From Sphingomonadales bacterium UBA2683 (GTDB lineage: Bacteria > Pseudomonadota > Alphaproteobacteria > Sphingomonadales > Sphingomonadaceae), in the NCBI GenBank assembly GCA_002354635.1, contig DELZ01000002.1, positions 1 through 64,000 of the forward strand: a DNA stretch of 64,000 bases, in the 5' to 3' direction. Positions within the stretch are counted from its first letter, which is position 1; each line of letters opens with the position of its first letter. Under the pieces are notes generated by a model, which saw only the letters and a list, made by a program, of their open reading frames with translations, ran no database searches and was not told the DNA's origin. Of the stretch, positions 8,051-16,027 are shown piece after piece. Both the position numbers and the translations under genes were made by a program.

Positions 8051-8424
8051 CAGTCGCTATACCGGAATATGCCGAGGCTGTTGCCTTCTGGATCCCTGGC
8101 ATAGAAAAAGGCGCCGGACGGCAGGGATACGATGTCCGAGACCACTTCGCCACCGCTCGCCCTTACCCGGTCCATCGCATCCGGCAACGTGCCCGGAGCG
8201 GTTAAATGTGCGGTTATGCCGACGCCCTGCGTTGACGGCTTGCCGGCATAAAGATGGCCACACATGGCACCATTGGCGCTGGGGATCATAAGCATTGTTT
8301 CCGGACCATTATTATCCTCGATGAGATCAGTCTTCAGAACGGCTTCGTAGAATTTCTTGGCGCGGGTGAGGTCGGTTGCGGGAATTTCCACCCAAACTAG
8401 CCGGTCACGGGTCATCTCGGTCAT
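8050..8424 (-). CDS. VOC family (glyoxalase-like) protein
   Basis: 124 residues with the paired beta-alpha-beta-beta-beta modules of the vicinal oxygen chelate fold: RLVWVEIPATDLTRAKKFYEAVL at the start and FFYARDPEGNSLGIFRY at the end. The start at 8424 is preceded by AAAGGAG at proper spacing; an upstream in-frame ATG (8469) lacks one. VOC proteins include glyoxalases, dioxygenases and drug-binding proteins, and the substrate here cannot be told. First gene of a three-gene unit, separated from the cluster upstream by a hairpin. Confidence 0.85.
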   Translation of the reverse strand: MTEMTRDRLVWVEIPATDLTRAKKFYEAVLKTDLIEDNNGPETMLMIPSANGAMCGHLYAGKPSTQGVGITAHLTAPGTLPDAMDRVRASGGEVVSDIVSLPSGAFFYARDPEGNSLGIFRYSD

Positions 8425-8469
8425 GTGCTTGCTCCTTTTTCTGTTGGTTGAACAAGCGTCTGATAGCAT

Positions 8470-8504
8470 AACCCTCCTGACAGCATTCTGTCAGGAGGGT
8501 TTTC
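8470..8504. terminator. Long perfect hairpin between DUF1428 and VOC genes
   Basis: AACCCTCCTGACAG (8470-8483) pairs with CTGTCAGGAGGGTT (8488-8501) around a 4-nt loop. A T run follows only on the plus strand, so as a terminator of the leftward operon it would be weak; partial attenuation is possible. Confidence 0.6.
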
Positions 8505-8536
8505 TCGTCTGTGTAAATGGTCTGGCGGTTTGCCAT

Positions 8537-8917
8537 TTATTGGAGATCGACCACCGGTTCGAATCCACCGAAAATCATCCGCTTCCCGTCGAAGGGCATC
8601 GGGTTCTTCACCGGATCCATCCGCGGATCGGCATTGTCCGGATCTTCCATCATCGCTTCCAGCTTCGCCATAGCTGTGTCGCGTGTCGTCTTGTCCGGCC
8701 ATTCTATCCAGGAGAAGACCACTGTCTCGTCCGGCTCTGCCTTTACAGCCATTCGAAAATCGGTGACCTTGCCATCTGGAACGTCGTCGCCCCAGCATTC
8801 GATCACGCGCAGCGCGCCCATTTCGATGAACATGTCATCGGCCCCATTCGCGTGGTCAGTAAATTTCTGCTTGTTCGCGGTGGGCACCGCGATCACAAAT
8901 CCGTCAATGTAGCTCAT
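8537..8917 (-). CDS. DUF1428 family protein (YbaA-like)
   Basis: 126 residues matching the DUF1428 pattern throughout: MSYIDGFVIAVPTANKQKF at the N-terminus, GALRVIECWGDDVPDG, VVFSWIEWPDKTTRD and PMPFDGKRMIFGGF at the end. The family has a ferredoxin-like dimeric alpha-beta barrel fold and no established reaction. It commonly sits with YCII and VOC genes, as here, immediately downstream of a YCII-type gene. Confidence 0.92.
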   Translation of the reverse strand: MSYIDGFVIAVPTANKQKFTDHANGADDMFIEMGALRVIECWGDDVPDGKVTDFRMAVKAEPDETVVFSWIEWPDKTTRDTAMAKLEAMMEDPDNADPRMDPVKNPMPFDGKRMIFGGFEPVVDLQ

Positions 8918-8940
8918 CTTTCTCTCCTCTGTACGAACCG

Positions 8941-9378
8941 TTAGTCGGTCTTTTGGGCAATACGGTGTCGCAGCCCTTCTTCCTGTTCCACCTGTTCCGG
9001 AGTCAACGCATCACCAAAATCCGCAGCCTCGTAGAACGGACGGATTTCCAGCTCGCTCGGCCCCGGCATGGGGTTCGGGCAGCGCTTGGCCCAGCCAACG
9101 GCTTCCTCCATGTCGGCGACATCCCATATCCAGTAGCCGGCAACCAGTTCGTTTGGCCGTGCAAAGGGGCCGTCGATGACGGTGCGGTCGTTGCCGTCAA
9201 AGGCGATCCGCTTGCCGAACGAGGAAGGCTTGAGCCCATCGCCGTCGACCAGGATTCCGGCATCGACCAGCTGCTCATTATACGCGCCCATGGCGGCAAA
9301 CATGTCTGTCATGTCCTCAGCGGGTGGTAAGCCGGCTTCACTGTCTGCCGTCGCTTTCACAAATACCATTACGCGCAT
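8941..9378 (-). CDS. YCII (DGPF) domain protein
   Basis: 145 residues. MRVMVFVKATADSEAG opens the ferredoxin-like YCII fold, and VIDGPFARPNELVAGYWIWDV is the DGPF motif that names the family. Members are small dimeric proteins of uncertain catalytic role, usually paired with ECF sigma factors or glyoxalases. Only 3 bp separate it from the upstream PhnB-like gene, so it belongs to the TetR-led operon. No ECF sigma gene is present in this cluster. Confidence 0.9.
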   Translation of the reverse strand: MRVMVFVKATADSEAGLPPAEDMTDMFAAMGAYNEQLVDAGILVDGDGLKPSSFGKRIAFDGNDRTVIDGPFARPNELVAGYWIWDVADMEEAVGWAKRCPNPMPGPSELEIRPFYEAADFGDALTPEQVEQEEGLRHRIAQKTD

Positions 9379-9381
9379 CGC

Positions 9382-9858
9382 TCAGGCTCCTCTCACCGCA
9401 GATTCAATTTCCCCCACATCAATTTTCGTCATCGGCATCATCGCTTCGAATGCCCGTTTCGCGATATCGCCACCCTGCGCCATCGCGTCGGTTAGGACGC
9501 GCGGAGTGATCTGCCAGTTGACGCCCCATTTGTCCTTGCACCAGCCACAAGCGCTTTCCACCCCGCCGTTACCGACGATCGCGTTCCAGTAGCGATCGGT
9601 TTCTTCCTGGTCATCTGTCGCAATTTGGAAGGAAAAGGCTTCGCTATGGTGGAATTTTGGACCTCCATTGAGCCCGATGCAGGAAACGCCGATGACAGTA
9701 AATTCGACGAGGATCACCTCGCCCTCATTGTTACCGGGGTTATCCGCCGGCGAGAGATGGACAGCTTTGACTGAACTATCGGGAAAAATCGAAGCATAAA
9801 AATTTGCGGCTTCTTCCGCTTCCTTGTCATACCAGACACAGATCGTGTTCTTGCTCAT
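9382..9858 (-). CDS. VOC family protein, PhnB / 3-demethylubiquinone methyltransferase-like
   Basis: 158 residues with the PhnB-like signature: CVWYDKEAEEAANFYASIFPDS, then GLNGGPKFHHSEAFSFQI, DRYWNAIVGNGG, CGWCKDKWGVNWQITP. This is a VOC-fold subgroup long misnamed as methyltransferase; it has no methyltransferase motif. The start at 9858 is chosen for GGAGG five bases upstream; the open frame has an ATG four codons earlier. Second enzyme gene of the TetR operon. Confidence 0.9.
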   Translation of the reverse strand: MSKNTICVWYDKEAEEAANFYASIFPDSSVKAVHLSPADNPGNNEGEVILVEFTVIGVSCIGLNGGPKFHHSEAFSFQIATDDQEETDRYWNAIVGNGGVESACGWCKDKWGVNWQITPRVLTDAMAQGGDIAKRAFEAMMPMTKIDVGEIESAVRGA

Positions 9859-9879
9859 TTTTACCTCCATTTCCCATGT

Positions 9880-10308
9880 TCAGGCTTCAACTGAGTTTTC
9901 TTGTTCCGCTACCATCGCATCCATATCCATCCGCATGGCTTCCCACACATGACCATCCGGATCTGCAAGGTTGCGATTGTACATCCAGCCATAATCCTGC
10001 TGCGAATTGACATCGGCGGTGCCACCGTGGGCGGCTGCCGCTTCATTCATTGCGTCAACCTCTGCGCGGCTGTCGCAGGATATTGCCAGCATCACTTCGC
10101 TGGCGGTCGCAGGCGGGATCGGACGGTCTGTGAACGTGCGCCACTTGTCATGGGTCAGCAGCATCACGTTAATTGTTTCGCTCCACACCATGCAGGCTGC
10201 GGTTTCGTCAGTGAATTGCGGGTTGTTGGTGAAGCCAAGCGCTTCATAAAATGCTATTGAAGCTTTGAGGTCTGTTACGGGCAGGTTTACAAAAATCATC
10301 CTCGTCAT
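9880..10308 (-). CDS. VOC family (glyoxalase/lactoylglutathione lyase-like) protein
   Basis: 142 residues starting MTRMIFVNLPVTDLKASIAFYEALGF, the classic first VOC strand-helix unit, with GWMYNRNLADPDGHVWEAM in the second. The DPDGHVWE segment supplies the family's metal-ligand Glu. Its ATG overlaps the stop of the TetR gene by 4 bases, so the two are translationally coupled. Confidence 0.9.
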   Translation of the reverse strand: MTRMIFVNLPVTDLKASIAFYEALGFTNNPQFTDETAACMVWSETINVMLLTHDKWRTFTDRPIPPATASEVMLAISCDSRAEVDAMNEAAAAHGGTADVNSQQDYGWMYNRNLADPDGHVWEAMRMDMDAMVAEQENSVEA

Positions 10309-10955
10309 TGATCGGGTTCCTTCTTTGCCAATTTTTCGTCACGGTTGAAAAGCAGCAGAATATAGCGCCGCAAATGGGCGATGGCGTCGTGCACCGGTGC
10401 GGCATCGCCCTGACCCTTGGCCAGGATGAATGCGCCCTGCAGGGCTGTCTGTGTGTAGAGGCCCAGTGACATACCGGTGACGCCTTGCGGTGCGCCATAT
10501 TGGGCGATGGCCTGATCGAGATCTTCGGCGAGCCGAGCGCTGTGGCCGGTGATGCTCCGATAGGCCGCATCGCGGATCGCGTCGCTGCTGCTGTAGCATT
10601 CCTGCAGGCTCGTGCCAGCATAGCAGGTAAACTCCGCCACTTCACCCGTGGCAATCTCCTCGCGGAAATCGAGATAGCCGAGGTAGCGGTCTAGCGGGTC
10701 TTCGTGGCGGTTATAGTCCGCTTCCATGAACAGGACACTCGATGTTGCTGTCCAGTGGTCCGCTGCCGCAGCGCCCAGCGCGTCCTTGCTGGTGAAATGA
10801 TGAAAGAACGCGCCTTTGGTGACACCCGCCATGGTGCAGAGCTGATCAACAGAGGTGGCCGAAAAACCCTGTTTGCGGACCAGCGTCACCGCTGCATCAA
10901 GCAGCTTGGAACGAGCATCTCCGGCCTTGCCCGGCAGTGTACGAATCGTGTTCAT
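10305..10955 (-). CDS. TetR family transcriptional regulator
   Basis: 216 residues: N-terminal HTH (RSKLLDAAVTLVRKQGFSAT, SVDQLCTMAGVTKGAFFHHFTSKDAL) and a helical ligand-binding C-terminal half with a Cys (TCYAGTSLQECYSS). The start is set at 10955 because the HTH then begins at the usual place; the open frame continues to 11069 but through palindrome DNA. No Shine-Dalgarno precedes 10955, and the codon itself lies inside a 42-bp palindrome, suggesting a leaderless, self-repressed transcript. It leads VOC, PhnB-like, YCII and DUF1428 genes. Confidence 0.88.
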   Translation of the reverse strand: MNTIRTLPGKAGDARSKLLDAAVTLVRKQGFSATSVDQLCTMAGVTKGAFFHHFTSKDALGAAAADHWTATSSVLFMEADYNRHEDPLDRYLGYLDFREEIATGEVAEFTCYAGTSLQECYSSSDAIRDAAYRSITGHSARLAEDLDQAIAQYGAPQGVTGMSLGLYTQTALQGAFILAKGQGDAAPVHDAIAHLRRYILLLFNRDEKLAKKEPDQ

Positions 10956-10994
10956 ATTTACAACATACCAACTGGTCGGTATGTTGTAAATATG
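10953..10994. promoter_or_regulatory. Large palindromic operator over the TetR start codon
   Basis: Left arm CATATTTACAACATACCAAC and the complement of the right arm CATATTTACAACATACCGAC differ at one position. The centre reads ACCAACTGGTCGGT, close to the ACCGACCGGTCGGT-type boxes bound by TetR proteins. The outermost CAT is the regulator's own start codon. Autoregulation, and possibly control of the divergent EthD gene at 11142, is inferred. Confidence 0.75.
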
Positions 10995-11141
10995 AGATAG
11001 ATCCTGCGATGACAAGCCTACCAATGTGCTGCCAACGGCTTCTGGTGTACAGAACTTCCTCGTGTCCATGGTGCGACTTGTCCGTCCGACAGAGAACGGA
11101 TACAGCCACCGTCGACGTGTACGCCGTCAAGGAGGGGCTAG

Positions 11142-11486
11142 ATGATCAAACATTTTTTTCTGATTTCGAAGAAGCCGGAATTGTCCGCAGAGGAATTTCG
11201 CGCTTATTATGAGGCGCATCACGTACCGCTGATAAATCATCTGTTGCCGATGTTCGCGCATTATGAACGGCATTACATCGACCGCTCGCAAAGCCGGATC
11301 GATGCCGCGCAGGCCGACCCCGATTTCGACGTGATCACAGAAATCCATTTCGCCACGCCTGCCGACTATGACGATTTCCTGCAAACCGCATCGGATCCGG
11401 ATGTGCTCGCCAAAATCCGCACAGACGAGGCAAATTTCCTGATCAGCGATGCCACGCGATCGCTGCGGATAGACAGCTGCATATAG
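11142..11486 (+). CDS. EthD domain-containing protein
   Basis: 114 residues in the ferredoxin-like dimeric alpha-beta barrel of the EthD family: KHFFLISKKPELSAEEFRAYYEAHHVPL at the start and ATPADYDDFLQTASDPDV in the second half. EthD proteins accompany ether, aromatic or polyketide oxidation systems, but no such enzyme is adjacent. AAGGAGGGG sits seven bases before the ATG, an excellent site. Divergent from the TetR operon, with the palindrome in the shared region. Confidence 0.88.
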   Translation: MIKHFFLISKKPELSAEEFRAYYEAHHVPLINHLLPMFAHYERHYIDRSQSRIDAAQADPDFDVITEIHFATPADYDDFLQTASDPDVLAKIRTDEANFLISDATRSLRIDSCI

Positions 11487-11520
11487 GTTTTCAGTGAATT
11501 GGATTTGCCTCCAGGCACAC

Positions 11521-11556
11521 AAAAAACGGCGCAGGATCAGCCGCGCCGTTTTTTTT
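11521..11556. terminator. Bidirectional terminator between EthD gene and clpA
   Basis: AAAAAACGGCGC and GCGCCGTTTTTT form a perfect stem around a 10-nt loop, with A and T runs on the flanks. It serves both converging genes. Confidence 0.85.
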
Positions 11557-11589
11557 CGTTTTTGCGGGACGTGAAATCCCGAGACAATT

Positions 11590-13908
11590 CTATTTGGTCT
11601 TGCTGGCGGCCTTCTTCTTGGCTGGAGCCTTCTTTTTCTTGGCCTTCGGCGCGGCTGCCGTGACTTCGAAGCTTAGGGCGTTGTCCTTCAGATGCACCTT
11701 GACCTCGCCGCCATTTTTGAGCTTGCCGAATAGCAGCTCCTCGGCCAGCGGCTGCTTGATCTTCTCCTGGATCAGCCGGCCCATCGGGCGGGCACCATAG
11801 AGCCGGTCATAGCCGCGCTCGGTAAGCCATGCCTGGGCATCGTCGTCGAGCGTGATATGGACATTCTGGTCGGCCAGCTGCAGTTCGAGCTCGAGAATGA
11901 ATTTCTCGACCACCCGGGCCACCACTTCCGTCGGCAGATAGGCAAAGGGCACGATCGCATCCAGACGGTTGCGGAATTCCGGCGAGAACATTTTCTTGAC
12001 CGCTTCGTCACCGGCATCTTCCTTGGACATATTGCCAAAGCCGATGCCTTCCTTCGCCATATCGGACGCACCGGCATTGGTGGTCATGATCAGCACCACG
12101 TTGCGGAAATCGACGGTCTTGCCGTGATGGTCGGTCAGCTTGCCGTTATCCATCACCTGCAGCAATATGTTGAACAGGTCGGGATGGGCCTTTTCGATCT
12201 CGTCGAGTAGCAGCACGCAATGCGGGTTCTGGTCGATAGCGTCGGTCAGCAGGCCGCCCTGGTCATAGCCGACATAGCCCGGAGGTGCGCCAATCAGCCG
12301 GGACACGCTGTGCCGTTCCATATATTCGGACATGTCGAAACGCTTGAGCGGAATGCCCATGATCGACGACAATTGCCGTGCGACTTCGGTCTTGCCGACG
12401 CCGGTGGGGCCGCTGAACAGATAGTTGCCGATCGGCTTTTCCGGTTCGCGCAGGCCGGCCCGCGACAGCTTGATGGCACTCGCCAGCTTGCCGATCGCCT
12501 CGTCCTGGCCAAAGACCACCCGCTTGAGATCCTTTTCGAGATTCTCCAGCGTTTTCTTGTCGTCCTTGGACACCGATTTGGGCGGGATCCGCGCCATGGT
12601 CGCGATCACGGCCTCGATATCCTTCGCGGTTATCATCTTCTTGCGCCGTGAAGGGGGCAGCAACATCTGCATCGCGCCTACTTCGTCGATCACGTCGATC
12701 GCCTTGTCCGGCAGCTTGCGGTCGTTGATATATCGGGTGGACAATTCCACCGCCGACTTCAGCGCATCCGGCGAATAGCGGACCTTGTGGTGCTCTTCAA
12801 AGGCGCCGCGCAGACCGGCAAGAATCTTGATCGTATCCTCGACAGAAGGCTCGTTGATGTCGATTTTCTGGAACCGCCGCAGCAAAGCGCGGTCCTTCTC
12901 GAAATGGTTGCGGAATTCCTTGTAAGTAGTTGACCCGATGCAGCGAATGATACCGCCGGAAAGGGCCGGCTTGAGCAGATTCGACGCATCCATCGCGCCG
13001 CCGCTGGTCGCGCCGGCACCGATTACCGTATGGATTTCGTCGATGAACAGGATCGCATCCGGCATTTTTTCCAGTTCGGAAACGACCTGTTTCAGCCGCT
13101 CCTCGAAATCGCCGCGATAGCGGGTTCCGGCCAGCAAAGAGCCCATGTCGAGCGAGTAGATCACCGCCGGTTTCAGCACATCGGGGACATTTTCCTCGAC
13201 AATGCGCAGCGCCAGGCCTTCGGCAATCGCCGTCTTGCCGACGCCGGGTTCACCGACATAGAGCGGGTTGTTCTTTGAGCGCCGGCACAGGATCTGCACC
13301 GTACGGTCGACTTCCGCCTGCCGTCCGATCAGCGGATCGATCCGGCCTTCTGCGGCCTTCTGGTTGAGATTGACGGTGAACTGGTCGAGCGCCGTCTCCT
13401 TCTTGTTCTTTTCCTTCTTGTCCTGTTCGCTATCCATGCCCGACAGTTCGGCCGGTTCGGCGGTCTGGCCGCCCTTGCCGACGCCGTGGCTGATATAGCT
13501 GACCGCGTCGAGCCGGCTCATGTCCTGCTGCTGCAGGAAATAGACCGCATAGCTCTCGCGCTCGGAGAACAGGGCGACCAGCACATTGGCGCCGGTGACC
13601 TCGTCCTTGCCGGATGACTGCACGTGCAGGATTGCCCGCTGGACAACGCGCTGGAATCCGGAGGTGGGGGAGGGGTCGATCGCCTTCTCGACCTTGAGCG
13701 AATCCAGTTCGCTGTCGAGATAGAGAATGACCGCGTCTTCCAGCTCGCCGAGATCGACGCCGCAGGCGTTCATCACCTGGGACGCGTCGCCATCGTCGAC
13801 CAGGGCCAGAAGAAGATGCTCGAGCGTTGCATATTCATGGCTGCGATCAGACGCGTTCTTGAGCGCCTGATGGAGGGTTTTTTCGAGCGATTCCGCGAAT
13901 GATGGCAT
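11590..13908 (-). CDS. clpA: ATP-dependent Clp protease ATP-binding subunit ClpA
   Basis: 772 residues in the ClpA layout: N-domain (MPSFAESLEKTLHQAL ... EHLLLALVDD), AAA1 with Walker A GEPGVGKTA and Walker B ILFIDEIH, AAA2 with GPTGVGKTE and LLLDEIEKAHPD, and sensor-2 GARPMGRLI. It unfolds substrates and feeds ClpP. The start is placed at 13908 (GGAGTAAG upstream); the open frame runs 51 codons further without family similarity. The C-terminus is a Lys/Ala-rich tail (KAKKKKAPAKKKAASKTK) beyond the usual end. No clpS is adjacent, although it often precedes clpA. Confidence 0.96.
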   Translation of the reverse strand: MPSFAESLEKTLHQALKNASDRSHEYATLEHLLLALVDDGDASQVMNACGVDLGELEDAVILYLDSELDSLKVEKAIDPSPTSGFQRVVQRAILHVQSSGKDEVTGANVLVALFSERESYAVYFLQQQDMSRLDAVSYISHGVGKGGQTAEPAELSGMDSEQDKKEKNKKETALDQFTVNLNQKAAEGRIDPLIGRQAEVDRTVQILCRRSKNNPLYVGEPGVGKTAIAEGLALRIVEENVPDVLKPAVIYSLDMGSLLAGTRYRGDFEERLKQVVSELEKMPDAILFIDEIHTVIGAGATSGGAMDASNLLKPALSGGIIRCIGSTTYKEFRNHFEKDRALLRRFQKIDINEPSVEDTIKILAGLRGAFEEHHKVRYSPDALKSAVELSTRYINDRKLPDKAIDVIDEVGAMQMLLPPSRRKKMITAKDIEAVIATMARIPPKSVSKDDKKTLENLEKDLKRVVFGQDEAIGKLASAIKLSRAGLREPEKPIGNYLFSGPTGVGKTEVARQLSSIMGIPLKRFDMSEYMERHSVSRLIGAPPGYVGYDQGGLLTDAIDQNPHCVLLLDEIEKAHPDLFNILLQVMDNGKLTDHHGKTVDFRNVVLIMTTNAGASDMAKEGIGFGNMSKEDAGDEAVKKMFSPEFRNRLDAIVPFAYLPTEVVARVVEKFILELELQLADQNVHITLDDDAQAWLTERGYDRLYGARPMGRLIQEKIKQPLAEELLFGKLKNGGEVKVHLKDNALSFEVTAAAPKAKKKKAPAKKKAASKTK

Positions 13909-14177
13909 GTAACTTACTCCAAAAGTGGGACGGTGTTTCCATCCCGGTTGCCGAAGCGGATGCTCTGTCATCCGGTTTCGGGCTTTGACTAACTGCTTGC
14001 TCTCTAGATCGTGAGCCGGGCCATGAACGTCAAGGGCACCGCAATGCAGGTCTGCAATCATTCAGCCAAAGCTGCCAGTTTCTCGTCTCTCTTCTCCTAT
14101 ACGGTCCAGAATGGAACGTCTGAACCCGAATATTGTTAAACAAGGTTAACAAATGCTTTAACGAAAGCCAGCAATTA

Positions 14178-14375
14178 TCAACGCTTGAACAGATTTTCTG
14201 CGCTGGCACGGTGGGTCACAGCAAAATTTTTCTTCGCTTCACAGCGACTTATTTCGGATTTCAACAAAGAAATCCGCTGATCCAGTTCAGCCACCGATAA
14301 CGGGTCCAGATCCTCTTTTACAGCCAGGGCCAGCGGATCATTGGCACTACGTGGCAAATTTTCGTCATCATCCAT
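14178..14375 (-). CDS. DUF1192 family small protein
   Basis: 65 residues: an acidic start MDDDENLPRSANDPLALAVKE, then DLDPLSVAELDQRISLLKSEISRCEAKK and a basic, Ala-rich end with NLFKR. This is the short coiled-coil DUF1192 family of Alphaproteobacteria, of unknown function. The longer upstream open frame overlaps the divergent oxidoreductase and is not used. The 269-bp gap to clpA contains no other gene. Confidence 0.88.
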   Translation of the reverse strand: MDDDENLPRSANDPLALAVKEDLDPLSVAELDQRISLLKSEISRCEAKKNFAVTHRASAENLFKR

Positions 14376-14475
14376 GAATCGACACGCCTCCTGCAGCACA
14401 ATGTTGACCGCCCGCGCTTTGCTGTCAATAAGGGACCGGAACAAGGGAGGTCGCAAATTTCCTGGGGTATATTCA

Positions 14476-15486
14476 ATGGCCGTATCTGAACTGCTAGCAA
14501 AAGAAATGACCGCGATCGCGATCAGCGAACCGGGTGGCCCGGAAGTCCTGCAACCGGTAACCGTGGCGGTTCCGCAGCCGAAGGCTGGCGAAGTGCTCGT
14601 CCGGGTGGCGGCTGCCGGGGTCAACCGGCCGGATGTTGTCCAGCGCATGGGTCTGTATCCCGTGCCGCCAGGGGCATCGCCGCTGCCGGGCCTCGAAATA
14701 TCGGGTACGGTCGTGGCGCTGGGCGAGGGTGTGGGTCTGGAATGGATCGGTCGCAAGATTTGCGCGCTGACCAATGGCGGTGGCTATGCCGAATATTGTG
14801 TTGCGCCCGTGGGCCAGTGCCTGGAGGTTCCGGACAGCCTGACCATGGCCGAGGCTGCGGCGCTACCGGAAACCCTGTTCACAGTGTGGGGCAATCTGTT
14901 CAATCGCGGTTTTGCCCGCGAAGGCGAGAAGGTTCTGGTCCACGGCGGCACCAGCGGCATCGGCACGATGGCGATCATGCTCGGCAAGCTTTTTGGCTTG
15001 GACGTCATTGTGACCTGCGGCAGCGATCAGAAATGTACGGCGGCCAAGCAGGTCGGAGCAGACCATGCAATCAATTACAAAACTCAGGACTTTGTGGAGG
15101 AGATCGGGAAGATCACCGACGGGCAGGGGGTGGATATCGTGCTCGACATGGTTGCCGGAGACTATGTTGCGCGCAATCTGCAGTGTCTGAAGGAAGATGG
15201 CCGACACGTGACGATCGCGGTGCAGGGCGGTCTGCAGGCGACCATCAACATGGCCCATGTGATGATGAAGCGGCTGACCCTCACGGGCTCGACGCTGCGG
15301 CCACAGTCGGCGGAGCGCAAGGCGCTTATGGCCGACGAGCTGCATCGCTACGTCTGGCCGGATGTGGAATCGGGAAAGCTGAAACCGGTGATGGACGAGA
15401 GCTTTCCGCTCGCCGATGCCGCCAAGGCCCACGCCCATATGGAAGCCGGGGATCATATCGGCAAGATCGTGCTGCTGGTCGAGTAG
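14476..15486 (+). CDS. NAD(P)H-quinone oxidoreductase (zinc-less MDR family)
   Basis: 336 residues. Medium-chain dehydrogenase/reductase of the quinone oxidoreductase (PIG3-like) group: an N-terminal GroES-like domain (TAIAISEPGGPEVLQ ... AAAGVNRPDVVQRMGLYPVPPGASPLPGLEISG) and a Rossmann domain with VLVHGGTSGIGTMAI for NADPH. No structural-zinc Cys cluster is present, which fits this branch. Start codon 14476 is preferred over ATG at 14506; the ribosome site is weak. It may be coupled to the Nudix gene 15 bp downstream. Confidence 0.9.
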   Translation: MAVSELLAKEMTAIAISEPGGPEVLQPVTVAVPQPKAGEVLVRVAAAGVNRPDVVQRMGLYPVPPGASPLPGLEISGTVVALGEGVGLEWIGRKICALTNGGGYAEYCVAPVGQCLEVPDSLTMAEAAALPETLFTVWGNLFNRGFAREGEKVLVHGGTSGIGTMAIMLGKLFGLDVIVTCGSDQKCTAAKQVGADHAINYKTQDFVEEIGKITDGQGVDIVLDMVAGDYVARNLQCLKEDGRHVTIAVQGGLQATINMAHVMMKRLTLTGSTLRPQSAERKALMADELHRYVWPDVESGKLKPVMDESFPLADAAKAHAHMEAGDHIGKIVLLVE

Positions 15487-15500
15487 CCCGGAACCGCGGG

Positions 15501-15920
15501 ATGAGCGACGAGCCCGATTTCCACGGCGCCAAGGTTGCAATCTTCATCGACGACGAGCTCTTGGTCTATCGGCGGGACAAGCGGCCGGATATTCCCTTTC
15601 CCGACATGCTGGATCTGCCTGGCGGCGGGCGAGAACAGGGCGAGAGCGGGGCGCAGTGCGTCGCCCGTGAAAGCTTTGAAGAATTCGGCATTCGCATCGC
15701 GGTTGACGCCTTTGAGCGCGTCCAGACCTACCCCAATTGGCGCGGATCCGGCGCTCCGGCGGTGTTTTTCGTTTGCCGGCTGTCACCCCGGGTCCTCGAC
15801 AATATAGTCTTCGGCGACGAAGGCCAGCACTGGCAGGTCATGCCGGTCGCTGAATTTCTCGCCAGCGATTGCGCCGTGCCCCATTTGCAATTGCGGCTAC
15901 GCGAATATCTGGAAAACTGA
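15501..15920 (+). CDS. Nudix hydrolase
   Basis: 139 residues with an exact Nudix box: G-GREQG-E-SGAQCVA-RE-SF-EE-F-G-I, i.e. GX5EX7REUXEEXGU. The Glu residues of REXXEE bind Mg2+. It hydrolyses a nucleoside-diphosphate-linked compound, but the substrate is not predictable from sequence. It follows the oxidoreductase by 14 bp, probably on the same transcript. Confidence 0.92.
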   Translation: MSDEPDFHGAKVAIFIDDELLVYRRDKRPDIPFPDMLDLPGGGREQGESGAQCVARESFEEFGIRIAVDAFERVQTYPNWRGSGAPAVFFVCRLSPRVLDNIVFGDEGQHWQVMPVAEFLASDCAVPHLQLRLREYLEN

Positions 15921-16027
15921 GGCAAGAACCCGGAATTCCCGTCACCAAAGCTTCATAAAACGGGAATCCGCGTGTAACAATCGGCGCGTATGACTCTGAC
16001 TGATGGATGGTTTCCATGGGAGTTTTT

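Noticed and set aside
15931..15968. GGAATTCCCGT/ACGGGAATCC inverted repeat after the Nudix gene
   Set aside because: The stem has a bulge, the loop is long and no T run follows, so a terminator call is not supported.
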